Part shown: piece after piece, positions 53,972 to 63,480 of the stretch | Layout: each line of letters starts with the position of its first letter | Position numbering within the stretch: position 1 is the first letter of the stretch | DNA from: Bacteroidales bacterium | GTDB taxonomy: Bacteria > Bacteroidota > Bacteroidia > Bacteroidales > UBA932 | Length of the DNA stretch: 64,000 nt | Assembly (NCBI GenBank): GCA_017400135.1 | Contig: JAFPVJ010000021.1 | Span: forward strand, 1-64,000 | Direction of reading: 5' to 3' | Translations under genes and position numbers: made by a program | The notes under the pieces: model-generated | What the model saw: the letters and a program-made list of their open reading frames with translations, nothing else | Told to the model about the DNA's origin: nothing | Database searches by the model: none

Positions 53972-55798
53972 ATGAATAAGATTGAAATAGCTCTCCTTTG
54001 CGCTTTCGCAGCCGTCCTGGCGGCCTGCTGCAACAACAACGTCGTTCCGCCGGACCCGGTCGATCCGGATCCGGTCGAGAGCCGGACGCTCAGCTTCGTC
54101 CTCCCCGCCGTCGGGGAGGATGGGGCGGCCGTCCTGAAGACCGCCTGGCAGGCGGGCGACCAGATCGTGGTCCACGGAGAATACGCCCGCGACCAGGTCA
54201 CGGTCACGCTCGACGGGAGCGACATTTCCGCTGACGGCAAGACGGCGACCAAGACGGTCGACGGACTGCATCCCTACAGGCGGGAGGACTGCGCCAGCGT
54301 CCTCTACGCCTCCTATCCGGCTTCGGCCGTCAGCAACCTCAAACACTGCTTCTTCTATAGCGCTTTCAAGAGTGAAAACGTCCAGTTGATGGCGGCCTGC
54401 AACGCCGCCGATACGTTCGAATTCCATAACCTCACCGGCGTCGTCACCTTCAAGGTCAGCGGCGACTACGACAGCTATACCTTTACCGGTCGTAAGGAAG
54501 CGACGGTCAATTACTCCCTGTACCAGGTCAAGATCACCGACACGGAGACCGACCTGAAACAGTTCCTGCAGGATCCCTCCTCGTCCGTTACGCGTCCTGT
54601 CGTCGCCGACGGACAGACCGACAACGTCCTCTACATCCCCGGCGGCGTGGATCTCGTCGGCGGCTTCATTCTCCAGCTCTTCAAGGACGGACAGGCCGTC
54701 AAGGGTCTGACCGACAAAGACGCTTTCGAACTGAAACTGGGTGACGTCTTGAGCCTGGGCGACATCACGGCCCAGCTGGTCGATGTCGGCGACGACATCG
54801 ATCCGGACCTCGCGACGGCGATCGATACCAAAGACCACGCCAACTGCTACCTCATCTCCGCGCCGGGCATCTTCAAGTTCTCCGCGGTCCAGGGCAACTC
54901 CGAAACGCCCGTCGGCGCAGCCGACCATGCCGTAATCCTTTGGGAGACCCAGTGCAACGATGCGGAGATTACGAGCCGCAGCGTCCTCAAAGGCGTCTCC
55001 TTCGACGAGGAAAGCAACTATATGTGCTTCCAGGTTCCCGATCCGGTCCAGCCTGGCAATGCTTTGATTGCCGTTCTGGACAAAAACGAACGGGTCCTCT
55101 GGAGCTGGCACATCTGGATTCCGGCAACACCGGTCACTGCAGACACCTACGGTTTTGGCAGTTTCAAGATGATGAGCCGCAACCTGGGCGCCCTGGTCGA
55201 TACCCAGCCTGGCGCACCCGCCGATCCGAGGTCCTTCGGCCTGCTGTATCAGTGGGGCCGCAAGGATCCGTTCCTGGGCGCCAGGGCCATCGATTCGGCC
55301 GAGCCCGTGGCCTTCGCCGGCACGGCCATGACCGTGGCGGAAGGCATTATCGCTCCGGAGGAGTCGATTGCCATCCCCACGACTCTGGTCAATGTGGAAG
55401 GTGCCTGGTGCACCGGCAACGACAACATGATGTGGGGTGACGTGGAGCGCGAGTCTTCCGCCCCCAAGTCCGTCTACGATCCTTGTCCGGCCGGCTACCG
55501 GATTCCGGGACGTAAGCACTTCACCATCTTCCAGAATGACGGAACCGGCCTGTCCGGATGGAACTACGACGCCGCCAACGGCGTGGTCCAGATCGGCAGT
55601 CCCGTCGCCGCCTTCCCGATCTGCGGATACCTGAAGAATGACGGAACGTTCGCAGGCGGATCCGCCATTGTCTGGGACGCCCGCAACGACTACGAGAACG
55701 GGCAGGTCTCCTACTGTATGTTCATCGACGGAGGCAACTCCCGGAAGACGGGCAAGACACGCGCATTCGGCGGATCCGTCCGGTGCGAAGCGGAATAG
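53972..55798 (+). CDS. Lipoprotein with fimbrillin-like N-terminus and one FISUMP domain
   Basis: The 608-residue protein has lipobox LAAC (C19). Residues 35-275 resemble a fimbrillin/Mfa-like domain (AWQAGDQIVVHG, FEFHNLTGVVTFKVSGDY), although this is tentative. From about 290 to the end there is a FISUMP-type unit: ANCYLISAPGIFKFSAVQGN, LWSWHIWIP, MSRNLGAL, LLYQWGRKDPFLGA, YDPCPAGYRIPG and the final GGSVRC. It shares this module with the next gene, where it occurs twice. The role is probably surface display or glycan contact in the PUL. No enzyme activity is predicted. Confidence 0.8.
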   Translation: MNKIEIALLCAFAAVLAACCNNNVVPPDPVDPDPVESRTLSFVLPAVGEDGAAVLKTAWQAGDQIVVHGEYARDQVTVTLDGSDISADGKTATKTVDGLHPYRREDCASVLYASYPASAVSNLKHCFFYSAFKSENVQLMAACNAADTFEFHNLTGVVTFKVSGDYDSYTFTGRKEATVNYSLYQVKITDTETDLKQFLQDPSSSVTRPVVADGQTDNVLYIPGGVDLVGGFILQLFKDGQAVKGLTDKDAFELKLGDVLSLGDITAQLVDVGDDIDPDLATAIDTKDHANCYLISAPGIFKFSAVQGNSETPVGAADHAVILWETQCNDAEITSRSVLKGVSFDEESNYMCFQVPDPVQPGNALIAVLDKNERVLWSWHIWIPATPVTADTYGFGSFKMMSRNLGALVDTQPGAPADPRSFGLLYQWGRKDPFLGARAIDSAEPVAFAGTAMTVAEGIIAPEESIAIPTTLVNVEGAWCTGNDNMMWGDVERESSAPKSVYDPCPAGYRIPGRKHFTIFQNDGTGLSGWNYDAANGVVQIGSPVAAFPICGYLKNDGTFAGGSAIVWDARNDYENGQVSYCMFIDGGNSRKTGKTRAFGGSVRCEAE

Positions 55799-55826
55799 AA
55801 TTGATAAAACTAAAATATAACCACTC

Positions 55827-58800
55827 ATGAAAAAGCTTTTAACATTCTTTGCAATGGCGCTCCTGGTGCTGGGATGCGTCAAGCCGTTTGACGACTCCGG
55901 CCTGAAGGCGGAGATCGAGGGCATCAAGGCCCGCCTGAACGATCTGGAAGTCAACGTCGCCAGCATCCAGTCCACCCTGGGCGACGGCAAGTTCGTCCAG
56001 AAGGTGGAGAAATACGTGGATCCCGACACAGGCCGTACCACCGGCGTAACCGTCACGTATACCACCGGGGAGGTCGTCCACTTCTCCATCGAGCCGGTCA
56101 ATCCGGCTGCAGGTCCGGTCCTTTCCGTGATGAAAAACGGCGCCGGCGAGCTCTGCTGGGCCATCGACGGGGTCATCGTCCAGAAAGACGGGAAGGATGT
56201 CACCGTGTATGAAAAGCCCGAATTCTCCGTCGGCGCAGACGGCCACCTTTACGTGACCGTCAACGGCGAGACCATCGATCTGGGCAACGTCAAGGGTGAC
56301 AAGGGCGAAGACGGCACCGTTCCTGTGCAGGACGGTATCATCAAGGGCCTGGAAGTGACGGACGAAGCCGTGATCATCACATACGACAACGGCACCGTCG
56401 CCATCCCCCTCGCGACCGCTTTCGAGCTCGTCATCGAGAAGACGGACTACCTGGTCACTTCGACGGATCCCATCGACGTCGCCTACACGGTCAAGAACAA
56501 GACCGAGAAGACCGTCGTGGACGTCTATCACGGCAATGACTTCAAGACAGAGGTCCAGGCCGACAAGATCGTCGTGACGCCCAAGACTGCCGGCGCCGAA
56601 GGCCAGATGCTGGTCTTTGCCGACTCCAAGAGCGGCCTGACCTCCATCGTCAAGCTTAACTTCGAGGGTGAGACTTTCGAGATCACCGACTCCCCTGCCG
56701 ATCCCGACAACCACATCGACTACCTCGTCGAAGCGGAAGGCGGCACCGTGGAAGCCAACGCCGTCTCCAACCTCTCCTTTGAGGTGCAGCCCCAGGCGGA
56801 ATGGATCCACTTCGTGAAGACCCGCGCCCAGTCCTACGTGATTGAGTTGAGCGTGGATGAGAACACCAAGACGGAGGTCCGTACCGGTACCGTCAACATC
56901 GTCAAGGCCGGGACCGAGACCGTCGTCCAGACCATCACCATCGGCCAGAAGGCCGGTTCCGCAAGCGACGGCTACGAGAACCTGGGCAAGAAGGGCACTG
57001 CCAACTGCTACCTGGTCTACTTCGCCGGCAGCTATAAGTTCAAGACCGTCAAGGGCAACAGCGCCGAGAGCGTCGGTGAGGTAGCCAAGGCTGTGGTTGT
57101 CTGGGAGACCAACAACACGACCACAGCCCCTGAAGCGGGCAGCATCATCGCCCAGGCGGAGTACGAAGATGGTTTCATCTTCTTCTCCACCCCGGAAACC
57201 CTGGTGCCCGGCAACGCGCTGATCGCCGCCGTGGACGCCTCTGACGTCATCCTCTGGAGCTGGCACATCTGGATCCCCAAGACGACCGTCACCACGGCCG
57301 ACGCCGGTTTCGCCGGTACCTACGCCCTGATGGACCGCAACCTGGGTGCGCTGGAAGTGGCATCTTCCGACAAGACAAAGGAGTCCGAAGGCCTGTTCTA
57401 TCAGTGGGGCCGCAAGGATCCTCTCCTGAGCAAGAAACTCTCCGCCGTCCCGGCCGATGTCGTCGGCAAGAGCGTTGACGCCGCTCCCACCGACATCGCC
57501 ACGGCCACCCAGAACCCCACCGTGTTCTACTACAACGAAGGCAAAGACTGGCTCGCCGTGCCGGACGCCAACCTCTGGGACAACGCCGGTGCCAAGACCC
57601 AGTATGATCCCTGCCCTCCGGGCTACAAGGTACCCGCCTACAACGCCGAACTGGACCTGTGGAAGAAACTCGACAACGATGTCTTCCCCACCCTCTGGAG
57701 CTACGACGAAACGGCCGGTTACTGCCAGTTCACGGCCGGAACGGTGACCTTCCCGCTCTGCGGCTACATCAACGGCGGCGGCCAGTCCCTGTCCGGTTAC
57801 GGCAAGCGTGCGCTGGTCTGGTCTTCCACCGCCAAGAGCGAGACCCATGGCAGCGGCATGTTCATCCGTGAGAACAAGTACTATTCCGACGGCAACCACA
57901 AGGCCTGCGGCGCCTCCGTCCGCTGTATCAAGACGGACGACACGCCCGACGTGCCCCCGACTCCGCCGACCCCGCCGGCAGATCCCACCACGGACCTGAG
58001 CAAGGATGCGAGCGCCAACAGCTATCTCGTGACCGCCGCCGGTGACTACAAGTTCAAGGCCGTCAAGGGCAACAGCGACGAAACTGTCGGTACCGTGGCC
58101 AAGGCCGAGATCCTCTGGGAAACCGACAACACCGACACCGTGCCCGAGGTCAATGCCATCATTGCCAAGGTCGGTTTCGAAGACGGCTACATCACCTTCT
58201 CCACGCCCGAGACCCTCAAGCCCGGCAATGCCGTGATCGCTGCCAGGGACGCTTCCGACGTCATCCTCTGGAGCTGGCATATCTGGATCCCCCAGACCAC
58301 CGTGGCCATTTGGGATTCCGAGGCCTTCTGCGGCGCCAAGATGATGGACCGCAACCTGGGCGCCTTGACAGCCACCAATGCGGAAGGCGATGTGGACATC
58401 CTCTCCATCGGCCTTTACTATCAGTGGGGCCGCAAGGATCCGTTCCCGGGCGCCACGTCCTTCGAAAAATATCCTTCCGGCGCAAAACAGGCCGGAACGG
58501 AGTGGTCAAAGCATGGTGAACTGATCAGCACGGAGTACTCCATCCAGCATCCGACCGAATATGCCTATGTGCCCGAGGTGGATGAAGGCGTCTGGAATGC
58601 CGACGATCACAAAGACCTGTGGAATACCGAGGACAACAAAAAGACCATCTATGATCCGTGCCCTCCGGGATACCGTGTCCCGCTGTATGATTCTTCCCTG
58701 CCTATGTGGGCGGGATCCGACGAAGGCTTCACGTTCGAAGACGGAGGGTTCCGTTTCAAGTATGGCGATTTCCTCTTCACCGTAGCCGGCTATATCGACT

Positions 58801-58973
58801 GCTGGGGCGGTTCGTATGCTTATTCCAACCTGCGCACCCATGTCTGGGCGTCCAAGTGGTATGACGACAAACGCTCCACCTGCCTGTACATGCGCCTTGA
58901 CAAGTCCTCCAAGTACTATTCACAGAAGTTCCACAAGGCCAAGGCAGGTTCCGTCCGTTGCGTCGTTGAATAA
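55827..58973 (+). CDS. DUF4988-like lipoprotein with BACON-like domain and two tandem FISUMP domains
   Basis: The 1048-residue protein has lipobox VLGC (C17), a short coiled coil (LKAEIEGIKARLNDLEVNVA) and a DUF4988-like N-terminus. A BACON-like domain follows (about 295-375, with VEAEGGTVEANAVSNLSFEV). Two FISUMP units lie at about 390-706 and 728-1048, joined by a Pro/Thr linker (TPDVPPTPPTPPADP). Both units carry YKFKxVKGNS, ILWSWHIWIP, YQWGRKDP, YDPCPPGYxVP and end in SVRC. They are also close at DNA level in these segments, which suggests recent duplication. It is a surface lipoprotein with no predicted catalysis. Confidence 0.82.
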   Translation: MKKLLTFFAMALLVLGCVKPFDDSGLKAEIEGIKARLNDLEVNVASIQSTLGDGKFVQKVEKYVDPDTGRTTGVTVTYTTGEVVHFSIEPVNPAAGPVLSVMKNGAGELCWAIDGVIVQKDGKDVTVYEKPEFSVGADGHLYVTVNGETIDLGNVKGDKGEDGTVPVQDGIIKGLEVTDEAVIITYDNGTVAIPLATAFELVIEKTDYLVTSTDPIDVAYTVKNKTEKTVVDVYHGNDFKTEVQADKIVVTPKTAGAEGQMLVFADSKSGLTSIVKLNFEGETFEITDSPADPDNHIDYLVEAEGGTVEANAVSNLSFEVQPQAEWIHFVKTRAQSYVIELSVDENTKTEVRTGTVNIVKAGTETVVQTITIGQKAGSASDGYENLGKKGTANCYLVYFAGSYKFKTVKGNSAESVGEVAKAVVVWETNNTTTAPEAGSIIAQAEYEDGFIFFSTPETLVPGNALIAAVDASDVILWSWHIWIPKTTVTTADAGFAGTYALMDRNLGALEVASSDKTKESEGLFYQWGRKDPLLSKKLSAVPADVVGKSVDAAPTDIATATQNPTVFYYNEGKDWLAVPDANLWDNAGAKTQYDPCPPGYKVPAYNAELDLWKKLDNDVFPTLWSYDETAGYCQFTAGTVTFPLCGYINGGGQSLSGYGKRALVWSSTAKSETHGSGMFIRENKYYSDGNHKACGASVRCIKTDDTPDVPPTPPTPPADPTTDLSKDASANSYLVTAAGDYKFKAVKGNSDETVGTVAKAEILWETDNTDTVPEVNAIIAKVGFEDGYITFSTPETLKPGNAVIAARDASDVILWSWHIWIPQTTVAIWDSEAFCGAKMMDRNLGALTATNAEGDVDILSIGLYYQWGRKDPFPGATSFEKYPSGAKQAGTEWSKHGELISTEYSIQHPTEYAYVPEVDEGVWNADDHKDLWNTEDNKKTIYDPCPPGYRVPLYDSSLPMWAGSDEGFTFEDGGFRFKYGDFLFTVAGYIDCWGGSYAYSNLRTHVWASKWYDDKRSTCLYMRLDKSSKYYSQKFHKAKAGSVRCVVE

Positions 58974-61046
58974 ATGCCAAACTCCATGAGAATGACAGCT
59001 CATATCCTACTCTGTTCGCTGCTGCTCAGCCTCAGCCTGGGCTGCACGAACTACAGGATGGGAATGCTGGTCCCGCCGCCGGACAGCCATCCGGCGGTGG
59101 GCACCATTCCCGGAGGCGACCCCTTCAACCCGGACGATCCCGTGACGCCGCCGGACCCGTCGGACAGCGACGACCCCTGGTCCCAGGCCCCGGAAAGACT
59201 CGCCCGTCTCGGTCAGACTCCCGTCGTGGAGATCTACTACACCGAGTACACGTCCGAGTCCCTGTTCCCGTCGCTTGAAGAGGTCCGCTGCTTTACCCAC
59301 ATCAACGTAGGACACGCCCGTTTCGTGGACAAGAAGAACGGTACCGGGATCGAAATCGATTCCAAGACCGTTCCCCTTCTCCGGAAGTTCATCGCTTACA
59401 AGACCCAGTATCCTGAACTGAAAGTCAAGCTGATGATTGGCGGCTGGGGCAAGAATGCCGACGGATTCTCGATGATGGCCCGCGATCCCGCGAAGCGGAA
59501 AGCCTTCGTCGACGAGTGCGTCGCCATCTGCCAGGAATACGGTGTGGACGGCTTTGACATCGACTGGGAGTATCCCACATACGCGGCCAAGGACGGCGAT
59601 TACATCAACGGCGCCGATCCTTCCGACTGGGCCAACTTCGTCGAGCTCTTCAAGGAACTGCGCGAGGCGATGCCCGACAAGATCCTGTCCTACGCCGCGT
59701 CCGACAGCGGCAAGTACACAGACAACTACGGGGTCATGCCATACGTGGACTACATCAACGTGATGACCTACGACGAGGGCAATCCGCCGTATCACAACGC
59801 ACCGCTGTACCGCAGCTCCATTACGGGTTCACGCTGCTGCGCCGAAGCCATCGACGACATCTTCCACGGACAGCAGAAAATCCCCTACCAGATGATGAAT
59901 TTCGGCCTGGCTTTCTACGGCCACGGCGACGGGTACAAGCTCAAGACGGGCAACCGTTACCCTTCGTCCGTAGACTACAGCAAACTGGACGACATCTTCT
60001 TCCGGGGCACCTGCGACGGCATGGACGTCAAGGGCGTGAACTACCGCATCTGGGACGATGTCGCGAAGGTACCCTACCTCGCGGACGCCATGGGCAAGAT
60101 GTACGCCTCCTACGAAGACATCGAATCCGTCAACGCCAAGGTAGAATACCTGAAGTCCAGGAACATGCTCGGCGCCATGATCTGGGAGTACCGGCACGAC
60201 AACACCGCCGGCACCCTCCGGCACGCGACCCGCAACGCGATGGACGGCCATCCGGACGCTCCGGGCAAGTACGAGCGGCCTGACGAGTACCAGCCGAAGG
60301 ACCTGCCCGTCATGGGCGAGCACGTCACCTATAAGCTCCTCTCCGGCGACAAGCAGGTGGAAGAGCTATCCGGCCTGTGCCTGAGCAAGGACGGGGATTT
60401 CCTCTGGGGCGTTCACGACAAGGGCACCCTGTACCGGATCAACTTCGACGGCAGCTTTGAGCAGCAGTGGTATCACGACGCCGACATGGAAGGCATCACC
60501 CTGGATCCTTCAACCGGAGACTTGTACATTGCCCTGGAGAGCTCGTCCAAGTCGGCGTACAAGCTGCCGGCTCCCGGCTATAACTCCTATTCCTCCCTGT
60601 TTGCCGTGGAAGGCGTGGAGGACATGGGCAACTCCGGAATCGAAGGCATCACCTGGCACAAGGGGAACCTCTACTTCGGATCCCAGACGGGCGCCCGGCT
60701 GTTTGAGTACAAGCTGGATGGTACCCAGCTGTGGAAAAAGAGTCTGCGAGACGTGACTTCCACCATTTCTGAGGTGGGCGACCTGTGCTACGATCCCGTG
60801 AGCGACTACCTCTGGGTGCTGGACTCCAATTCCAACAAGGACAAGCCGCAGTACCTGCCGTACACGCTGTACCTGTTCGACGGTGACGCCACCCGTCTCC
60901 TGGCCACTTACTACCTGGGCGACTTTGCCAACTGGAATCCGGAGGCCGTGTGCGTGGACCACGCCCACAGCTGCATCTGGATTGCGGATGACTGCGACAG
61001 CGGCAACCCGTCCAGGCTGCACAAAGTATCCTTCACGAACCTGTAG
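58974..61046 (+). CDS. GH18 glycosidase fused to a C-terminal SdiA-regulated/phytase-like beta-propeller, lipoprotein
   Basis: The 690-residue protein has lipobox SLGC (C24 from the first ATG; ATGs at 58986 and 58992 are also possible starts). The GH18 barrel (about 75-420) has KVKLMIGGWG, the catalytic DGFDIDWEYP and VMTYDEG. From about 450 to 690 there is a propeller domain with LSGLCLSKDGDFLWGVHD, MEGITLDPSTGDLYIALE, IEGITWHKGNLYFGSQ, GDLCYDPVSDYLWVLDS and NPEAVCVDHAHSCIWIADD. These repeats are typical of SdiA-regulated/esterase-phytase-like propellers. The fusion closes the PUL and is paralogous to the first GH18 in its barrel. Confidence 0.87.
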   Translation: MPNSMRMTAHILLCSLLLSLSLGCTNYRMGMLVPPPDSHPAVGTIPGGDPFNPDDPVTPPDPSDSDDPWSQAPERLARLGQTPVVEIYYTEYTSESLFPSLEEVRCFTHINVGHARFVDKKNGTGIEIDSKTVPLLRKFIAYKTQYPELKVKLMIGGWGKNADGFSMMARDPAKRKAFVDECVAICQEYGVDGFDIDWEYPTYAAKDGDYINGADPSDWANFVELFKELREAMPDKILSYAASDSGKYTDNYGVMPYVDYINVMTYDEGNPPYHNAPLYRSSITGSRCCAEAIDDIFHGQQKIPYQMMNFGLAFYGHGDGYKLKTGNRYPSSVDYSKLDDIFFRGTCDGMDVKGVNYRIWDDVAKVPYLADAMGKMYASYEDIESVNAKVEYLKSRNMLGAMIWEYRHDNTAGTLRHATRNAMDGHPDAPGKYERPDEYQPKDLPVMGEHVTYKLLSGDKQVEELSGLCLSKDGDFLWGVHDKGTLYRINFDGSFEQQWYHDADMEGITLDPSTGDLYIALESSSKSAYKLPAPGYNSYSSLFAVEGVEDMGNSGIEGITWHKGNLYFGSQTGARLFEYKLDGTQLWKKSLRDVTSTISEVGDLCYDPVSDYLWVLDSNSNKDKPQYLPYTLYLFDGDATRLLATYYLGDFANWNPEAVCVDHAHSCIWIADDCDSGNPSRLHKVSFTNL

Positions 61047-61069
61047 GAGTCACTTCGGACGTTAGCTAT

Positions 61070-61151
61070 AAAGCCTGGAGCCGATAACATTTTGGCAGCA
61101 GGAAAGAACCCTTCGGGGAATGCTGCCAAAATGTTACCGGCTCCAGGCTTT
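61070..61151. terminator. Long hairpin (31-bp arms), probable bidirectional terminator
   Basis: Arms 61070-61100 and 61121-61151 are inverted repeats with one mismatch, around a 20-base loop that holds its own small CCCTTCGGGG hairpin. The flanks are A-rich to the left and TTTT to the right. It lies between convergent genes (GH18 fusion and aspA). The stem is far longer than usual for a terminator, and it could be a REP- or MITE-like element. Confidence 0.7.
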
Positions 61152-61162
61152 TATCGAATGCC

Positions 61163-62572
61163 CTACAACAGTTCGTGGGAGGTGGTCATAGCGCGAGGGT
61201 CGAGGGCTTCATCCAGCTTCTCGCGCGTCATCAGGCCGTGCTCCAGCACAAGGTCGTAGACGCTGCGGCCCGTCGCGAGGGCTTCCTTGGCAATCTTGGT
61301 CGAGGCCTTGTAACCGATGTACGGGTTGAGCGCCGTGACGATGCCGATGGAGTTCTTCACCATCTCGTAGCAATGGTCGGCGTTGACCGTGATGCCCTCG
61401 ATGCATTTGGTGCGGAGGGTGTCGATCGCGTTGCGTAGCCAGGTCACGCTCTCCAGGATGGACTCCGCGATCACGGGCTCCATCACGTTGAGCTGCAGCT
61501 GGCCCGCCTCTGCGGCGAAGGCCACGGTGGTGTCGTTGCCGATCACCTTGAAACAGACCTGGTTGGTCACCTCCGGAATGACGGGATTGACCTTGCCGGG
61601 CATGATGGATGAACCGGGCGCCATCGGCGGGAGGTTGATCTCATGCAGGCCGCAGCGCGGGCCGGACGCCATCAGGCGCAGGTCGTTGCAAATCTTGGAG
61701 AGCTTGATGGCCAGGCGCTTGAGTGCCGCCGAATAGCTGACATACGCACCCGTGTCCGGGGTCGCTTCGACCAGGTCGGGGGCTTCGGTCAGTTCGTCGC
61801 CGCAGAATTCGCTCATGCGCTTCGTGCACAGTTCGGCAAAACCCGGGACCGCGTTCAGGCCCGTTCCGATGGCCGTGCCGCCCATGTTGATCTCGCGCAG
61901 CAGGACCGCGTTGCGCTCCAGATTGGCGATCTCCTCCTCGAGGTTGGTCGCAAAGGCGTGGAACTCCTGCCCCGAGGTCATCGGGACGGCGTCCTGCAAC
62001 TGGGTGCGGCCCATTTTCAAGACATCCTTGAATTCCTCACCCTTGGCGCGGAAGGCCTCGATCAGGAGCTGCAGGCTCGCGACGAGGTGTTTGTTCATCC
62101 GCACGAACGTGTAGCGGAAGGCCGTAGGATAGGCGTCGTTGGTGGATTGTGCACAGTTGACGTGGTCGTTGGGCGAACAGTACTGGTACTCTCCTTTCTT
62201 ATGCCCCATCAACTCCAGAGCGCGGTTGGCAATCACCTCGTTGGCGTTCATGTTGACCGAAGTACCGGCGCCACCCTGCATCATGTCCACCGGGAACTGG
62301 TCGTGCAGCTTGCCGTCGACAATCTCGCGGCAGGCGGCCACGATCGCATCCGCGATGGGCTTGTCCAGGACGCCGAGCTCGCCATTGGCCTGGGCGGCCG
62401 CCATCTTGACATACGCCATGGAGATAATGTACTCCGGGTAGTCGTACATCTTGACGGAGGAAATCTTATAATTGTTGAGCGCACGCTGCGTCTGTACGCC
62501 GTAATAGGCATCCGCAGGTACCGGCAACTCGCCGAGCAAGTCGCTTTCGATTCTGAATCGCTGTTCTTTCAT
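61163..62572 (-). CDS. aspA: Aspartate ammonia-lyase
   Basis: This enzyme interconverts aspartate and fumarate plus ammonia. The 469-residue protein has the fumarase/aspartase signature [11 protein letters not shown] near residue 323, [21 protein letters not shown], and [12 protein letters not shown]. The N-terminal [25 protein letters not shown] is typical of aspartases more than of fumarase C. Length and motifs are complete. It follows the small Pro/Glu-rich ORF after 16 bases and faces the PUL across the long hairpin. Confidence 0.94.
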   Translation of the reverse strand: MKEQRFRIESDLLGELPVPADAYYGVQTQRALNNYKISSVKMYDYPEYIISMAYVKMAAAQANGELGVLDKPIADAIVAACREIVDGKLHDQFPVDMMQGGAGTSVNMNANEVIANRALELMGHKKGEYQYCSPNDHVNCAQSTNDAYPTAFRYTFVRMNKHLVASLQLLIEAFRAKGEEFKDVLKMGRTQLQDAVPMTSGQEFHAFATNLEEEIANLERNAVLLREINMGGTAIGTGLNAVPGFAELCTKRMSEFCGDELTEAPDLVEATPDTGAYVSYSAALKRLAIKLSKICNDLRLMASGPRCGLHEINLPPMAPGSSIMPGKVNPVIPEVTNQVCFKVIGNDTTVAFAAEAGQLQLNVMEPVIAESILESVTWLRNAIDTLRTKCIEGITVNADHCYEMVKNSIGIVTALNPYIGYKASTKIAKEALATGRSVYDLVLEHGLMTREKLDEALDPRAMTTSHELL

Positions 62573-62588
62573 AGTTTGCTCTTCGGAA

Positions 62589-62765
62589 TCAGTCTTTCTT
62601 GGGGGTCACGATTTCCGTGGGCTGGCACTCCTCGGCACCGACTTCTTCGGGCTGGATCTCCTCGCCCTGGGCGGGCGCTGCGGGCGGATTTTCAGGAGGG
62701 GTTTGCTCTCCGTTTGCCGGGGGACGGGGTACGATGACGACTTTGGTAGGATTGGGAGTTTTCAT
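62589..62765 (-). CDS. Small Pro/Glu-rich protein (58 aa), unknown function
   Basis: The ATG at 62765 opens a 58-codon frame ending in TGA. The product begins [16 protein letters not shown], has a Pro/Glu/Ala-rich middle and ends EIVTPKKD. It has no signal peptide or membrane segment. It lies 25 bases after the upstream membrane-protein gene and 16 before aspA, on the same strand. Spacing and an uninterrupted acidic and proline-rich sequence suggest it is real, but I do not recognise the family. Confidence 0.5.
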   Translation of the reverse strand: MKTPNPTKVVIVPRPPANGEQTPPENPPAAPAQGEEIQPEEVGAEECQPTEIVTPKKD

Positions 62766-62790
62766 AATGATACGTTATTAAAGATGAACA

Positions 62791-63480
62791 TTATCTTACC
62801 TTGGATTTGCGGGAGTGGTGGCGCCGGCCAGCGAGGTATTCGTCAATGGCGTCGATGGCAATCTGCATGTCAGAGACATCCGTGAATTCCGTCGGTTCAG
62901 TCATGGAGCTCAGACTGCGGATGGCATACAGGCCATAATCCGTCTTGATGTAGTCGCGGATGTCGATGAACCCGGAGGAGGCGAAAACCTTGACGCTCTG
63001 GTCCGTCACGGAGTTCTCGAAACGCTCGTCCCGCAGGGCGATATGATGGTTCATGTTGTCGGTGATGATTTCACAGGCATCGTATGCCCGGATGATCTTC
63101 ATCGACAAGGGGTTGTTGTTGATCTTCTGGAAAAGGGACGACATTTTCAGCAATTCCAAGGCATCCTGGCAGGTCGTGATCGAGGCGCTGGCGAAGAGGA
63201 CGCCGGTGTGGTAATACAGGGAATCCAAGGGGCAGTCGTGTATCGTTTGCCGGTGGTCAAGCATATACTGCGCGGACCGTCCCTCCTGCCTCAGATAATC
63301 CGTCATGACGGCGATGTCGTCCATATTGGACTGCAGTTCCGTTCGGACCAGTTCCAAGGCGGAACGCACTTCTTTCTTATCCGATGCGCGGTCGATCATC
63401 CCCTGGATCGTGAAGGTGATCACGATACCCAGGATCACGGACAGGAGGTCGCTGAAAAAGGTGATGATCCTATCTCTCAT
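62791..63480 (-). CDS. Uncharacterised single-span membrane protein
   Basis: The 229-residue protein has one hydrophobic segment near the N-terminus (about residues 9-28, with FFSDLLSVILGIVITFTIQG). A long, mostly alpha-helical soluble part follows, with ALELVRTELQSNMDDIAVMTDYLRQ and a basic C-terminal tail. No family is recognised with confidence. It resembles the generic 'DUF with one span plus helical domain' proteins of Bacteroidota. Its start overlaps the end of the CDF transporter gene by 11 bases, so it may be functionally or only transcriptionally linked. Confidence 0.7.
   Translation of the reverse strand: MRDRIITFFSDLLSVILGIVITFTIQGMIDRASDKKEVRSALELVRTELQSNMDDIAVMTDYLRQEGRSAQYMLDHRQTIHDCPLDSLYYHTGVLFASASITTCQDALELLKMSSLFQKINNNPLSMKIIRAYDACEIITDNMNHHIALRDERFENSVTDQSVKVFASSGFIDIRDYIKTDYGLYAIRSLSSMTEPTEFTDVSDMQIAIDAIDEYLAGRRHHSRKSKVR

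Noticed and set aside
55839-58280. 813-codon minus-strand open frame opposite the FISUMP lipoprotein
   Set aside because: Antisense artefact of biased codon use. The plus-strand protein has a lipobox and repeated known modules.
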